Source: Sphingopyxis indica | GTDB taxonomy: Bacteria; Pseudomonadota; Alphaproteobacteria; Sphingomonadales; Sphingomonadaceae | Direction of reading: 5' to 3' | DNA length: 64,000 bases | NCBI RefSeq assembly: GCF_900188185.1 | Contig: NZ_FZPA01000006.1 | Span: 1-64,000, forward strand | Shown: positions 50,249 to 58,949 of the stretch, piece after piece | Layout: each line of letters opens with the position of its first letter | How positions within the stretch are numbered: the stretch's first letter is position 1 | Made by a program: the position numbers and the translations under genes | The notes under the pieces: model-generated | What the model was told of the DNA's origin: nothing | Databases searched by the model: none | Seen by the model: only the letters and a program-made list of their open reading frames with translations

Positions 50249-53200
50249 GTGCAGATAAAACGGCTGCGCCTCACCGGTTTCAAAAGCTTCGTCGAACCCA
50301 CCGAGCTGCGCATCGAGCCGGGGCTGACCGGCGTCGTCGGCCCCAATGGCTGCGGCAAGTCGAACCTGCTCGAGGCGATCCGCTGGGTGATGGGCGAATC
50401 CTCGCCCAAGTCGATGCGCGGCGGCGGGATGGAGGATGTGATCTTCGCGGGCACCTCGTCGCGCCCGCCGCGCGATTTCGCCGAAGTCGCGCTGCACTGC
50501 GACACCGGGGGCGCGATTGTCGCCGGGCTGGCGGGCGAGAGCGACGGCGACGAGCTCGAGGTTATCCGCCGCATCGAGCGCGGCGCGGGCAGCGCCTATC
50601 GCGCCAACGGCCGCGACGTGCGAGCGAAAGATGTCGCGCTGATCTTCGCCGACGCGGCGACCGGCGCGCACAGCCCCGCGCTCGTCAGCCAGGGAAAGAT
50701 CGCGGGCGTCATCGCGGCGAAACCCGCCGACCGCCGCGCGATGCTGGAGGAGGCGGCGGGGATCGCCGGCCTCCACGTTCGCCGCAACGACGCCGAGCAA
50801 AAGCTGCGCGCGACCGAGACCAATCTCGCACGCCTCTCCGAAATCGTCGCCGACATGGAAGTGCGCGCGAACGCGCTGCGGCGGCAGGCGCGCGCGGCGG
50901 AGAAATATAAGAGGCTGAGCGACGAGATCCGCATCGCCGAGGGGCGGCTGATCTATGCGCGCTGGCGCGACGCCGCCGCCGCCGCCGATCAGGCGCGCCG
51001 CGACGCCGACGCCGCCGAAGCCGCGGTAAAGGCCGCGCAGGACGAACTCGAAGCCGTGTCGAAGGCGCAGGCCGAAGTCGCGGCCCGCGTCGCCGCGGCG
51101 CGCAGCGAGGCACAGGCGCAGCGCGATGCGCTCGCCGAGGCGACCGCGACGCAGGTGCGACTCGCCGGCGAGGAACGGGCGGCGCGGCAGCGGCTCGAAG
51201 ATCTGGCGGCGCAGCAGGCGCGGCTTGCCGACGACCGCGCGCGCGAGGGCGACCTGGCGCGCGACGCCCACGCCGCGCTGACCGCGCTCGACAGCGAAGC
51301 CAAGGAACTGGCGCGGGAAATCGCGAGCCACGATGCCGGCAAGGCGGCGCTCGTCGAGGCGAGCCAGACGGCGCAGACGCGGCTGCGCGACGCCGAAGTC
51401 TCGCTCGCGCAGGCACGGGCGAAGGCGGCGAGCGAAGCCGCCGATCGCCGCGTCGCGATCAACGCCCGCGACACCGCCGAAGCGGCGGTGCGCCGCGTCG
51501 AGGGCCAGCGCGCGAGCGTCGAGGCCGAAGTCGCCGCGCTCGGCGACAGCGACGCGCTCGCCGAAACGGTCGAACGCAGCGCCGGCGCGGCCGCCGAGGC
51601 CGAGGCCGCGATCGAGGCGGCCGAAGCCGCGCTCGAAGAGGCCGAAGCCGACCGCGAGGCCGCGACCGCCGCGCTCGCCGAAATCGACACCGCACTCGCC
51701 GAAGCGCGCGCCGCGCTCGCCGCGCTCGAAAGCGAGGCGGCGACGCTCGAACGCGCGCTCACCGCCGCGCGGAGCGATGCGGCGCGCATTCTCGACCGGA
51801 TCAAGGTGAAGCCCGGTTACGAAGCCGCGCTCGCCGCCGCGCTCGGCGACGACCTCGACGCGGGCACCGAGGAGGATGCCGCGCGCAGCTGGCGTGGGGC
51901 CGGGAAGGGCGAGGCCGACCCGGTGCTCCCCGCCGGCACGCGCGCGCTCGCCGAGGTCGTCGACGCGCCGCCCGCGCTGGCACGGCGGCTCGCGCAGGTC
52001 GCAGTCGTCGAAAGCGACGCGGGCCAGCCGCTCGCGGCCGGCCAGCGGCTCGTGACCATGGGCGGCGTGATGCGCCGCTGGGACGGTTTCGTCACGCGCG
52101 GCGACGGCGCAACCGCGAGCGAGCGATTGATGCGCCAGAACCGCCTCGACGCGCTGGCGGCGCAGCGGCCCGACGCCGAACGCGGGGTGCAGGCGCTGCG
52201 CGACCGGCGCGACGCAATGGCGGCCACGCTCGCCGAGCGGACCGACGGCGCCGCGGCCGCGCGCAAGCGGCTCGCCGACGCCGACGAGGCGCGCCGCGCC
52301 GCACTGCGCGCCGCCGATCAGGCGCAGGCGGCGCTCGACCGCCACCGCGACGCCGCCGCGCTGTTCGACCGGCGGCGTCAGGAGATCGCCGCGGCCGCGA
52401 GCGAAGCCGCCGAAACGCTCGCGGCGCAGGAAGCGACGCTCGCCGCGCTCCCCGACGAAAGTCTCGCCCGCGCGGCGCTCGACACTGAGGAACAAACCGC
52501 CGAAGGCGCGCGCGCCGATGCCCATGCCGCGCGCGACGCGCTCGCCGCGCACGAGCGCAGCCTTGCCGGCCTCTCCGAACGGCAAGCGGTCGTCGCCGCC
52601 GAAATCAAGAGCTGGAAGGCGCGCGCCGGCGAGGCGGCGCGGCGCGTGACCGACATGGACAAGCGCGGCGACGCGCTCGCCGCCGAAGTCGCGAAACTTG
52701 CCGACCTGCCCGAAAAGCTGGCCGCCGAGCGCGCCGCCGCCGAGACGCGGCAGGCCGAACTGCGCGAGCAGGCGGCCGCCGCCGAAGCGCGCGAACGCGA
52801 AGCCGAGGCGGCGCTGCGCGAAGCCGAGACGGCGCTGACGACGATCCGCGAGCGCGTCGCCGCAGCGCGCGAAACGCGCGCCGGCGCGGCCGCGCGCTCC
52901 GAAAATGCCGAACAGCGCCGGATCGAGATGGGGCGCGTGTCGGGCGAACGCTTCGAATGCCCGCCGCCGCTGCTGCCGCAAAAGGCCGGCTTCGAAAGCG
53001 ACAGCGTCGGCGACGCTGGCACCGAATCGGCGGCGCACGACCGGCTGATCGGCGAGCGCGAGCGGCTCGGCCCGGTCAATCTGGTCGCCGCCGACGAACT
53101 CGCCGAACTCGACACCGAGCGCGAGAAGAGCGCCGCCGAGATCGACGAGCTGCAACAGGCGGTGAACCGGCTGCGCGGCTCGATCGGCAATCTGAACCGC

Positions 53201-53692
53201 GAAGGCCGCGTGCGGCTGCTCGCCGCGTTCGAGGCGGTGAACGGCCATTTCCAGCGGCTCTTCACGACGCTGTTCAACGGCGGGCAAGCGCATCTGGAGC
53301 TCGTCGATTCGGACGATCCGCTCGAAGCGGGGCTCGAAATCATGGCGCAGCCGCCGGGCAAGCGGCTCGGCTCGCTCACCCTCCTCTCGGGCGGCGAGCA
53401 AGCGCTGACGGCGGTGGCTCTGATCTTCGGCCTCTTCCTCACCAACCCCGCGCCGATCTGCGTCCTCGACGAGGTCGACGCGCCGCTCGACGACGCCAAT
53501 ATCGAGCGCTTCTGCGACCTGCTCGACCGCATGACGCGCGAGACGAACACGCGCTATCTGATCGTCACCCACAATGCGGTGACGATGGCGCGTATGCACC
53601 GGCTGTTCGGCGTGACGATGGTCGAGAAGGGCGTCAGCCGCCTCGTCTCGGTCGACCTTGGCGGCGCCGAGGAACTGCTCGCGGCCGAATAA
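50249..53692 (+). CDS. smc: Chromosome segregation ATPase SMC
   Basis: A 1147-residue structural maintenance of chromosomes protein. The N-terminal ATPase half has Walker A GPNGCGKSN (31-39) and FKSFVEPTEL. Long Ala/Glu/Arg-rich coiled coils flank a central hinge (about residues 500-640). The C-terminal half has the ABC signature LTLLSGGEQAL and Walker B ICVLDEVDAPLDDANIERF. SMC with ScpA/ScpB condenses and separates daughter chromosomes. Start is GTG with GGGGGG upstream. The stop codon directly abuts the ubiA stop codon on the other strand. Confidence 0.95.
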   Translation: MQIKRLRLTGFKSFVEPTELRIEPGLTGVVGPNGCGKSNLLEAIRWVMGESSPKSMRGGGMEDVIFAGTSSRPPRDFAEVALHCDTGGAIVAGLAGESDGDELEVIRRIERGAGSAYRANGRDVRAKDVALIFADAATGAHSPALVSQGKIAGVIAAKPADRRAMLEEAAGIAGLHVRRNDAEQKLRATETNLARLSEIVADMEVRANALRRQARAAEKYKRLSDEIRIAEGRLIYARWRDAAAAADQARRDADAAEAAVKAAQDELEAVSKAQAEVAARVAAARSEAQAQRDALAEATATQVRLAGEERAARQRLEDLAAQQARLADDRAREGDLARDAHAALTALDSEAKELAREIASHDAGKAALVEASQTAQTRLRDAEVSLAQARAKAASEAADRRVAINARDTAEAAVRRVEGQRASVEAEVAALGDSDALAETVERSAGAAAEAEAAIEAAEAALEEAEADREAATAALAEIDTALAEARAALAALESEAATLERALTAARSDAARILDRIKVKPGYEAALAAALGDDLDAGTEEDAARSWRGAGKGEADPVLPAGTRALAEVVDAPPALARRLAQVAVVESDAGQPLAAGQRLVTMGGVMRRWDGFVTRGDGATASERLMRQNRLDALAAQRPDAERGVQALRDRRDAMAATLAERTDGAAAARKRLADADEARRAALRAADQAQAALDRHRDAAALFDRRRQEIAAAASEAAETLAAQEATLAALPDESLARAALDTEEQTAEGARADAHAARDALAAHERSLAGLSERQAVVAAEIKSWKARAGEAARRVTDMDKRGDALAAEVAKLADLPEKLAAERAAAETRQAELREQAAAAEAREREAEAALREAETALTTIRERVAAARETRAGAAARSENAEQRRIEMGRVSGERFECPPPLLPQKAGFESDSVGDAGTESAAHDRLIGERERLGPVNLVAADELAELDTEREKSAAEIDELQQAVNRLRGSIGNLNREGRVRLLAAFEAVNGHFQRLFTTLFNGGQAHLELVDSDDPLEAGLEIMAQPPGKRLGSLTLLSGGEQALTAVALIFGLFLTNPAPICVLDEVDAPLDDANIERFCDLLDRMTRETNTRYLIVTHNAVTMARMHRLFGVTMVEKGVSRLVSVDLGGAEELLAAE

Positions 53693-54604
53693 TCAACCCG
53701 CGCTTCCCACCACCAGCATCGCCGCGAACACCAGCAGCCCGGCGAAGCGGTTGCTGCGGAACTTCGCGAGCGCGTCGGCGTGGTTTGCCGGATCGAGCGT
53801 TGCGACCTGCCCGGTCAGGTGCAAGGCGGCGGGGATGAGCGCGACGAGCACCAGCGGGTCGGGACGGACGTGCCACAGCGCCCCTGCCCACAGCGCGAGC
53901 GCCGCCGCATAGCAGATCGCAACCCCGCCGCGGACATGGCGCCCCAGCGCGCGCGCCGCCGACTTCACCCCGACGAGCGCGTCGTCCTCGATATCCTGAA
54001 GCGCGTAGATGGTGTCGTAACCGATCACCCACGCGATGCAGCCGGCATAGAGCAGGGGCAGCGCGAGCCCCTGCGGCCCGCCGACCGCGATCCAGCCGAC
54101 GAGCGCGCCCCAGCTGAAGACGAGCCCGAGCCACGCCTGCGGCCACCAGGTGATCCGCTTCATAAACGGATAGGCGGCGACGAGCGCGAGGCTTGCGAGC
54201 GCCACGATCTGAGCAGGCAAGGAAAGCTGCAGCAGCACGACCAGCCCGACGAGAGCGAGCAGCCCCGTCCAGGCAAGCGCCGCCTTCACCGGCACCGCAC
54301 CGCTTGCCACGGGGCGCGACGCGGTGCGCGCGACCTGTGCGTCGAGGTCGCGGTCGACGATGTCGTTATAGACGCAGCCCGCGCCGCGCATCGCGATCGC
54401 GCCGAGCAGCATCCAGAAAAAGAGCGTCCAGTGACTCCGCGCCCCGCCGCCGAGCGCGAGGCCCCACGCGCACGGCCAATAGAGCAGCCACCAGCCGATC
54501 GGACGGTCGAAACGCGCGAGCAGCGCATAGGGCCGCGCCCGCGCGGGCAGCAGCGCGAGAAAGCCCTGATGCTGGCTGTCGGGAGGATGGATCGCCGTCA
54601 TCAC
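53693..54604 (-). CDS. ubiA: 4-hydroxybenzoate polyprenyltransferase UbiA
   Basis: A 303-residue membrane prenyltransferase attaching the isoprenoid chain to 4-hydroxybenzoate in ubiquinone synthesis. The two Asp-rich substrate motifs are visible: NDIVDRDLDAQVARTASRP (around residues 80-98) and DIEDDALVGVKSAARALG. About nine membrane helices are predicted. Other UbiA family roles are possible, but motif spacing and the GWWLLYWPCAWGLA opening fit UbiA. Its stop codon lies immediately against that of smc. Confidence 0.92.
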   Translation of the reverse strand: MMTAIHPPDSQHQGFLALLPARARPYALLARFDRPIGWWLLYWPCAWGLALGGGARSHWTLFFWMLLGAIAMRGAGCVYNDIVDRDLDAQVARTASRPVASGAVPVKAALAWTGLLALVGLVVLLQLSLPAQIVALASLALVAAYPFMKRITWWPQAWLGLVFSWGALVGWIAVGGPQGLALPLLYAGCIAWVIGYDTIYALQDIEDDALVGVKSAARALGRHVRGGVAICYAAALALWAGALWHVRPDPLVLVALIPAALHLTGQVATLDPANHADALAKFRSNRFAGLLVFAAMLVVGSAG

Positions 54605-54661
54605 GCGCGCGAGCGATAGCAGCCGCAGCGCCGGGGATAAATGGGCGATTGCGCGCCCGGG

Positions 54662-55327
54662 TCAGCTACAGCTTGAAACCGACGCCGCGGGCGAGGGATT
54701 ATAGACTTTCGACAGGTCGCGGCCCTCGCGGATGTTGAATGCGGCGGTCGAGCGGATCGTCTTGGGTCCGAGCCACTTTCCATAAAGCAAAGGCTGATAT
54801 TCATAGGAAATTTCGACGAACATCACGGCGGTTCCCGCCGCCGCCGTCACTTCGCTGCCTTCAGGGCCCATGCCCTTGAAATCGGTGCCCGTCGCGCCGG
54901 TCCCTTGCGGCCCATAGCTCGAATCGACGTCGAGGCTGCCGAAGCAGCGCTGCCAGTGGATCCATTGCCCCCCGTCCGCATTGCGTTCGAGGCTCGACAG
55001 GATGATCCGCCCGTGCTGCGCGAAATCGAGCCCGCGCGCCTGTTCGGCGACACCGGTGAATACCTCGTTGATGTCGAGTTCGCGCACCTGCGGCTGCGAC
55101 AGGTTGCTGCCGAAGGCGATGCGCGAGGCGTTGTCGGCGGCGCTGAGGCCGATCTGGCTGATGCGCGTGTTGACGAGGGTCAGGTTGGCGACCTCCATCC
55201 CGGCAAATCCTACGAAGACGAGGAAGGGGATGGCGAAGCCCATCTCGATGAGAACCGTCGCGCGCCGATCGCGCGCGAAACGCATCGCGGCGGGGGCGAA
55301 TATCCGGAAGCGGCGTGCTAGTCGCAT
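54662..55327 (-). CDS. TadE-like pilus assembly protein, third gene of the cluster
   Basis: A 221-residue protein with a TadE-like N-terminal region: a basic stretch (MRLARRFRIFAPAAMRFARDRRATVLIEMGF) followed by one membrane helix (AIPFLVFVGFAGMEVANL). The remaining part is probably outside the inner membrane. It starts 10 bp inside the preceding gene, so it is cotranslated with the TadG and TadE genes. Such proteins are minor pilins or assembly factors of Flp-type tight-adherence pili. No tadA or tadB ATPase or platform gene is in the window. Confidence 0.8.
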   Translation of the reverse strand: MRLARRFRIFAPAAMRFARDRRATVLIEMGFAIPFLVFVGFAGMEVANLTLVNTRISQIGLSAADNASRIAFGSNLSQPQVRELDINEVFTGVAEQARGLDFAQHGRIILSSLERNADGGQWIHWQRCFGSLDVDSSYGPQGTGATGTDFKGMGPEGSEVTAAAGTAVMFVEISYEYQPLLYGKWLGPKTIRSTAAFNIREGRDLSKVYNPSPAASVSSCS

Positions 55328-55923
55328 ATGACCTCGCTCGTTTCGGTGCTGGTCGTATAGGGCTGGTTGCGCAGGACGGTCGTCGACTTCAGCGTCACGA
55401 CCTGCGACTGGCCGAGCATGCGCCAGACCGGCAGGACGCGGGTGATCCGCATCGACGCGGTATAGAGAACGACGTCGTCGGCGCCGCCGTTGCCCGTCTG
55501 CCCGCGATCGCTGTCCCAGACGCCGTTGCCGTTGACGTCCTCGAAGCACTCCCCGGCATCATATTCGCCGTTCTTGTTCGTATCGTTGAAGGATTCGGGA
55601 TCGCCGACCTCGTCGTAGCTGTTGTAGGCGAGGCGCGTAAAGCTGACCTGGGCATCGGGAAAGACGTTCAGAACGCGCTCGCGTACACTCGCGTCGAGCG
55701 CCGACTGGTCGCTGGCATTGGTTTCGAGCGTCGCGTCGCGCGCGGCCTTGCTGACCGCGCCCTGCAACACCTGGTTCGCATACATCTGCCACGAGAAATC
55801 GAAGATGCCCATGATCAGCAGCAGGAAGAGCGGCGCAGTGAGCGCAAACTCGACCACGGCAATGCCGCTTTCGTCGCGGCCGAGGCGACGCGGACCGCGC
55901 CGGACGAACGGCCGCCCGATCAT
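55318..55923 (-). CDS. TadE-family protein with calcium-loop-like repeats
   Basis: A 201-residue pilin-like protein with DESGIAVVEFALTAPLFLLLIMGIFDF, the TadE N-terminal segment and membrane helix. In the extracellular part residues 114-125 read DTNKNGEYDAGE and residues 129-139 DVNGNGVWDSD, a tandem of EF-hand/dockerin-like loops likely to bind calcium. The start overlaps the vWA-protein stop by 4 bp. Function in pilus assembly is inferred from family. The calcium role is inference from residue pattern. Confidence 0.83.
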   Translation of the reverse strand: MIGRPFVRRGPRRLGRDESGIAVVEFALTAPLFLLLIMGIFDFSWQMYANQVLQGAVSKAARDATLETNASDQSALDASVRERVLNVFPDAQVSFTRLAYNSYDEVGDPESFNDTNKNGEYDAGECFEDVNGNGVWDSDRGQTGNGGADDVVLYTASMRITRVLPVWRMLGQSQVVTLKSTTVLRNQPYTTSTETSEVICD

Positions 55924-57905
55924 TGCGACAGCCTCAGCTTCGAGATTTGCCGGGCGATCGCCTGGAAATTCTCGTTGAGCGAGGCGGCATTCTTCGCCTC
56001 ATAGGCCTTGCCCGGGCTCGCGCAATTTTCGAGCGAGCTGTTGAGCGAAGTGCCGAAACTGACCACCCAGACGGTGATATTCTTCCGCTTGGCAGCAGTG
56101 CATAGCTGCTGGAACCGGTTGTTGTGGAGCGACGTCAAGCTGGTGCTGTAGGTGCCGCTGACGCGGTGCATCAATTCCTCATAGCCCTGGAAGGTCAAAT
56201 TGCCCCAGTTCGGCGCCATCTCGCCGTCGGTCATGAAGATGATGTGGCGGCTGATCGGGCGCTTGTTCGGCGCCTCGGCATTTTCGTCGGCAAACATGCC
56301 ATCGGGCGACAGCAGCCGCACCCCCCACACCATTCCGGCGTCGTGATAGGTGCCGCCGAGCGGTTTCAGCGAATTGATATAATCCTCGAAATCGCTCTTG
56401 TCGGCCGCAGTCATCGTCGTCAGCTTCATCGCCGCCGCCGGGCAGACACCCCAGCCATTGCTCCAATAGCGCGAGTAATTTTGCCAACTGCCGTTAGTGT
56501 CGGTCTCTTGAGAGATCCGCCGCCGCCCGTATGAATCATAAACATCGACCGTCAGCGCACCGCTCGTAGACGGACTCGAACCGGGACTGGCCGCGCGCGG
56601 GAAGGCCACTTCGGGGATCAGCAGCTGCCATTTGGTAAACTCGTCGCCGGTCGGTGCGCTGTCGACGTCCATGTCGAGAGCATCGCTGGACGCAGTCTCG
56701 TCGTCATCGAAGGGTTCAGTGAAGCGCTCCATCACGCAGCCGCCCCAATTGTAGGAGCGGCTCGCGCCATTGTCGCCAGTGTCGGTCACCAAGGCCGAGC
56801 CCGATTTGACACTCGACACATCGAACAGCCGGTCTTCGTAGCGATATCTATTCTCGAAGGACGACGAGGTTGGATTGCTCGCCGCCGCGTGGGTGAAGGT
56901 CACCTCGCGCCCCTGTAACAGACATTTTCCGTCCGACCATGTATAACGATAATTATAGCGGCGATGCACGGTCTTGTTGTCGTTGACGTAGCGACGCGTG
57001 CCATTTTTGTCGACGAACCAGGTCGTGCGGTTCATGCTTGGTGTCGCCGCCGATGTCGATTCCGAATCGGCAGGCGGTGTAAGACCCGAGCAGAAGCTGC
57101 TCGACGGGCTGGCGACCGCGGTGATCGTCGACCAATCGCCATAGCTCGTCGTGCCCGTTGTCACGCCCGAGGGTATATTGCCGCCGCTCCAATTGTAGCG
57201 GATCACCGGCGTGCGCGAGGGCACGAGCATATAGTCGGAGATCCAGTCGGGATCCTTGTCCATCAGGATCGCGCCGACATTGGCGGTCGAGCTGTACGGA
57301 ACGACCCCGAAGCGCAGCCGGCCGTCGCCGATCTCCGCCGTGGTCAGCGTGTCGAAGAAATCGACTGCGGCGGTCTGAAGCGCGGTGATGCGGTTGACCG
57401 TGTCGCCCGAATTGGTGCTGTTCATCGACCCGGTGACGTCGAGCACCATCATCACGTCGGCGTTCGAAATTTCGAGCTTCGCCGTGCAATTCACCGCGAG
57501 GTCGAATTTGGTGAAGCCGAAAATCTGCATCAAGGCGGTGGGCAGGCGCGCGCTCGCGGTGCCGATGACGTCCGACGGGCTGCTCGCCTCCGACGCGAAG
57601 CTGATCTCGCTGCTGCCATATATGCCGTCGGGGAAGTTGAAGTCGAACATCTTGTTCGCTTCGGCCTCGGCAGCGTCGGTATAGGTGCCGCCGGCCATCG
57701 CACGGCGGCCCGCGAGCACGCCCGCGTCGCACGCCTGCTGCAAGCGAAGCTGGGTCATATAGGCGCGGCCGATATCGACCGCCGAGCCGACGATACCAAC
57801 GAGCGGCACCACCGCGGCGGCTGTGAGCATCAGGGCGTTGCCGCGCTGGTCGCGAAGAAGCTTCCCGGCGCCCGAGCGGAAGCGGCGAATGATGGTCCCA
57901 CGCAT
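55920..57905 (-). CDS. TadG-like pilus assembly protein with von Willebrand A domain
   Basis: A 661-residue protein. The N-terminal TadE/TadG-like segment (RDQRGNALMLTAAAVVPLVGIVGSAVDIGRAYM) includes one membrane helix. A vWA domain begins at MVLDVTGSMNS with the metal-ion DxSxS-like site (DVTGS) and continues to the C-terminus with IIFMTDGEMAP and ITVWVVSFG. A long, Ser/Thr-rich insertion (about 200-450) with Cys residues lies inside. The ATG at 57905 with GAGGGGG upstream is preferred over GTG 57911. It is first in a three-gene operon of TadE-like proteins. Confidence 0.85.
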   Translation of the reverse strand: MRGTIIRRFRSGAGKLLRDQRGNALMLTAAAVVPLVGIVGSAVDIGRAYMTQLRLQQACDAGVLAGRRAMAGGTYTDAAEAEANKMFDFNFPDGIYGSSEISFASEASSPSDVIGTASARLPTALMQIFGFTKFDLAVNCTAKLEISNADVMMVLDVTGSMNSTNSGDTVNRITALQTAAVDFFDTLTTAEIGDGRLRFGVVPYSSTANVGAILMDKDPDWISDYMLVPSRTPVIRYNWSGGNIPSGVTTGTTSYGDWSTITAVASPSSSFCSGLTPPADSESTSAATPSMNRTTWFVDKNGTRRYVNDNKTVHRRYNYRYTWSDGKCLLQGREVTFTHAAASNPTSSSFENRYRYEDRLFDVSSVKSGSALVTDTGDNGASRSYNWGGCVMERFTEPFDDDETASSDALDMDVDSAPTGDEFTKWQLLIPEVAFPRAASPGSSPSTSGALTVDVYDSYGRRRISQETDTNGSWQNYSRYWSNGWGVCPAAAMKLTTMTAADKSDFEDYINSLKPLGGTYHDAGMVWGVRLLSPDGMFADENAEAPNKRPISRHIIFMTDGEMAPNWGNLTFQGYEELMHRVSGTYSTSLTSLHNNRFQQLCTAAKRKNITVWVVSFGTSLNSSLENCASPGKAYEAKNAASLNENFQAIARQISKLRLSQ

Positions 57906-58111
57906 GGTCACTGACCCCCTCTAGGACCAGGCGCGCGGCCCACTCAGATGCGCGTCTGGCACAATGCACCTAAGGCCAAACTGCTTACCAAATGGCTAAT
58001 CGCCGCAGGGCAATAGTCGCCGTGCCGCACCGGATTCGGCCCAAAGCGGGACGGTTCGGCCGCACCGGCGAAACTATGGGCGCGCGGGCGTCCTTCTGCT
58101 ATCGCTCCGCC

Positions 58112-58894
58112 ATGCCCGCCACCCCCGCCTGGCCGCCCGCCAGCACCCCCCGCCTGTTCGTCGACCAGCCGCTCGGCCCCGACGCCGCGCCGACGCTCGA
58201 CGGCGCGGCCGCCCATTATCTGCTCAACGTGATGCGCATGAAGCCGGGCGATCCGCTGTTGCTCTTCGACGATCGCAGCGGCGAATGGCTGGCGACCGTC
58301 GCGGACGCGAGCAAGCGCGCGCTGACCCTGCGCGTCGAGCGTCAGACGCGCGACCGCGAAACCGTGCCCGACCTCTGGCTCTGCTTCGCGCCCGTCAAGA
58401 AGGCGCGGCTCGACTGGATCATCGAAAAGGCGACCGAGCTGGGCGTCCGCCGCCTGCAACCGGTGATCACCGAGCGCACGATCGTCGAGCGCGTCAAGCG
58501 CGAACGGCTCGAGGCGCAGATCGTCGAGGCGTGCGAGCAATGCGGGCGCACCGCACTCCCCGAACTCGCCGATCCGGTGAAGCTGCCCGCGCTGCTCGCG
58601 GATTGGCCCGCCGGCCGCGCGCTGCTGTTCGCCGACGAAGCGGGCGGCGCGCCGCTCGCGCGCCTCGACGCGCCCGCGCCCGCGGCGATCCTGACCGGAC
58701 CCGAGGGCGGCTTCACGACCCGCGAGCGCGAGTTGTTGCTGCAAGCGCCCGCCGTCCGCCGCATGACGCTCGGCCCGCGCATCCTGCGCGCCGAAACCGC
58801 GGCGATCGCCGCGATGGCGGCGTGGATGGCGGCGCACGGCGACTGGCGGGCGGCCGGCGAAGGCGCGGATGCCGGGGCGGCCGACATCATTTGA
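58112..58894 (+). CDS. rsmE: 16S rRNA (uracil1498-N3)-methyltransferase RsmE
   Basis: A 260-residue SPOUT-type methyltransferase. N-terminal part is the RNA-binding PUA-like domain (RLFVDQPLGPDAAPTLDGAAAHYLLNVMRMKPGD); the C-terminal knot has ATELGVRRLQPVITER, ILTGPEGGFTTRERELL and LGPRILRAETAAIAAMAAW, which form the S-adenosylmethionine pocket. It modifies U1498 of 16S rRNA. The ATG at 58112 is preferred over the long upstream frame because the conserved fold starts immediately after it. It is 55 bp upstream of gshA. Confidence 0.93.
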   Translation: MPATPAWPPASTPRLFVDQPLGPDAAPTLDGAAAHYLLNVMRMKPGDPLLLFDDRSGEWLATVADASKRALTLRVERQTRDRETVPDLWLCFAPVKKARLDWIIEKATELGVRRLQPVITERTIVERVKRERLEAQIVEACEQCGRTALPELADPVKLPALLADWPAGRALLFADEAGGAPLARLDAPAPAAILTGPEGGFTTRERELLLQAPAVRRMTLGPRILRAETAAIAAMAAWMAAHGDWRAAGEGADAGAADII

Positions 58895-58949
58895 AGCGGC
58901 GATCGAATCCCCCTCTGGTCAGACGCGTCGCCGCTCCCTAAATGGCGCC

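Noticed and set aside
49880..53599. A 1239-codon open frame antisense to smc
   Set aside because: High-GC third-position bias opens the opposite strand of long genes. The composition (Arg/Gly/Ala rich, no motifs) is that of a shadow frame, and smc on the other strand has all its ATPase motifs.
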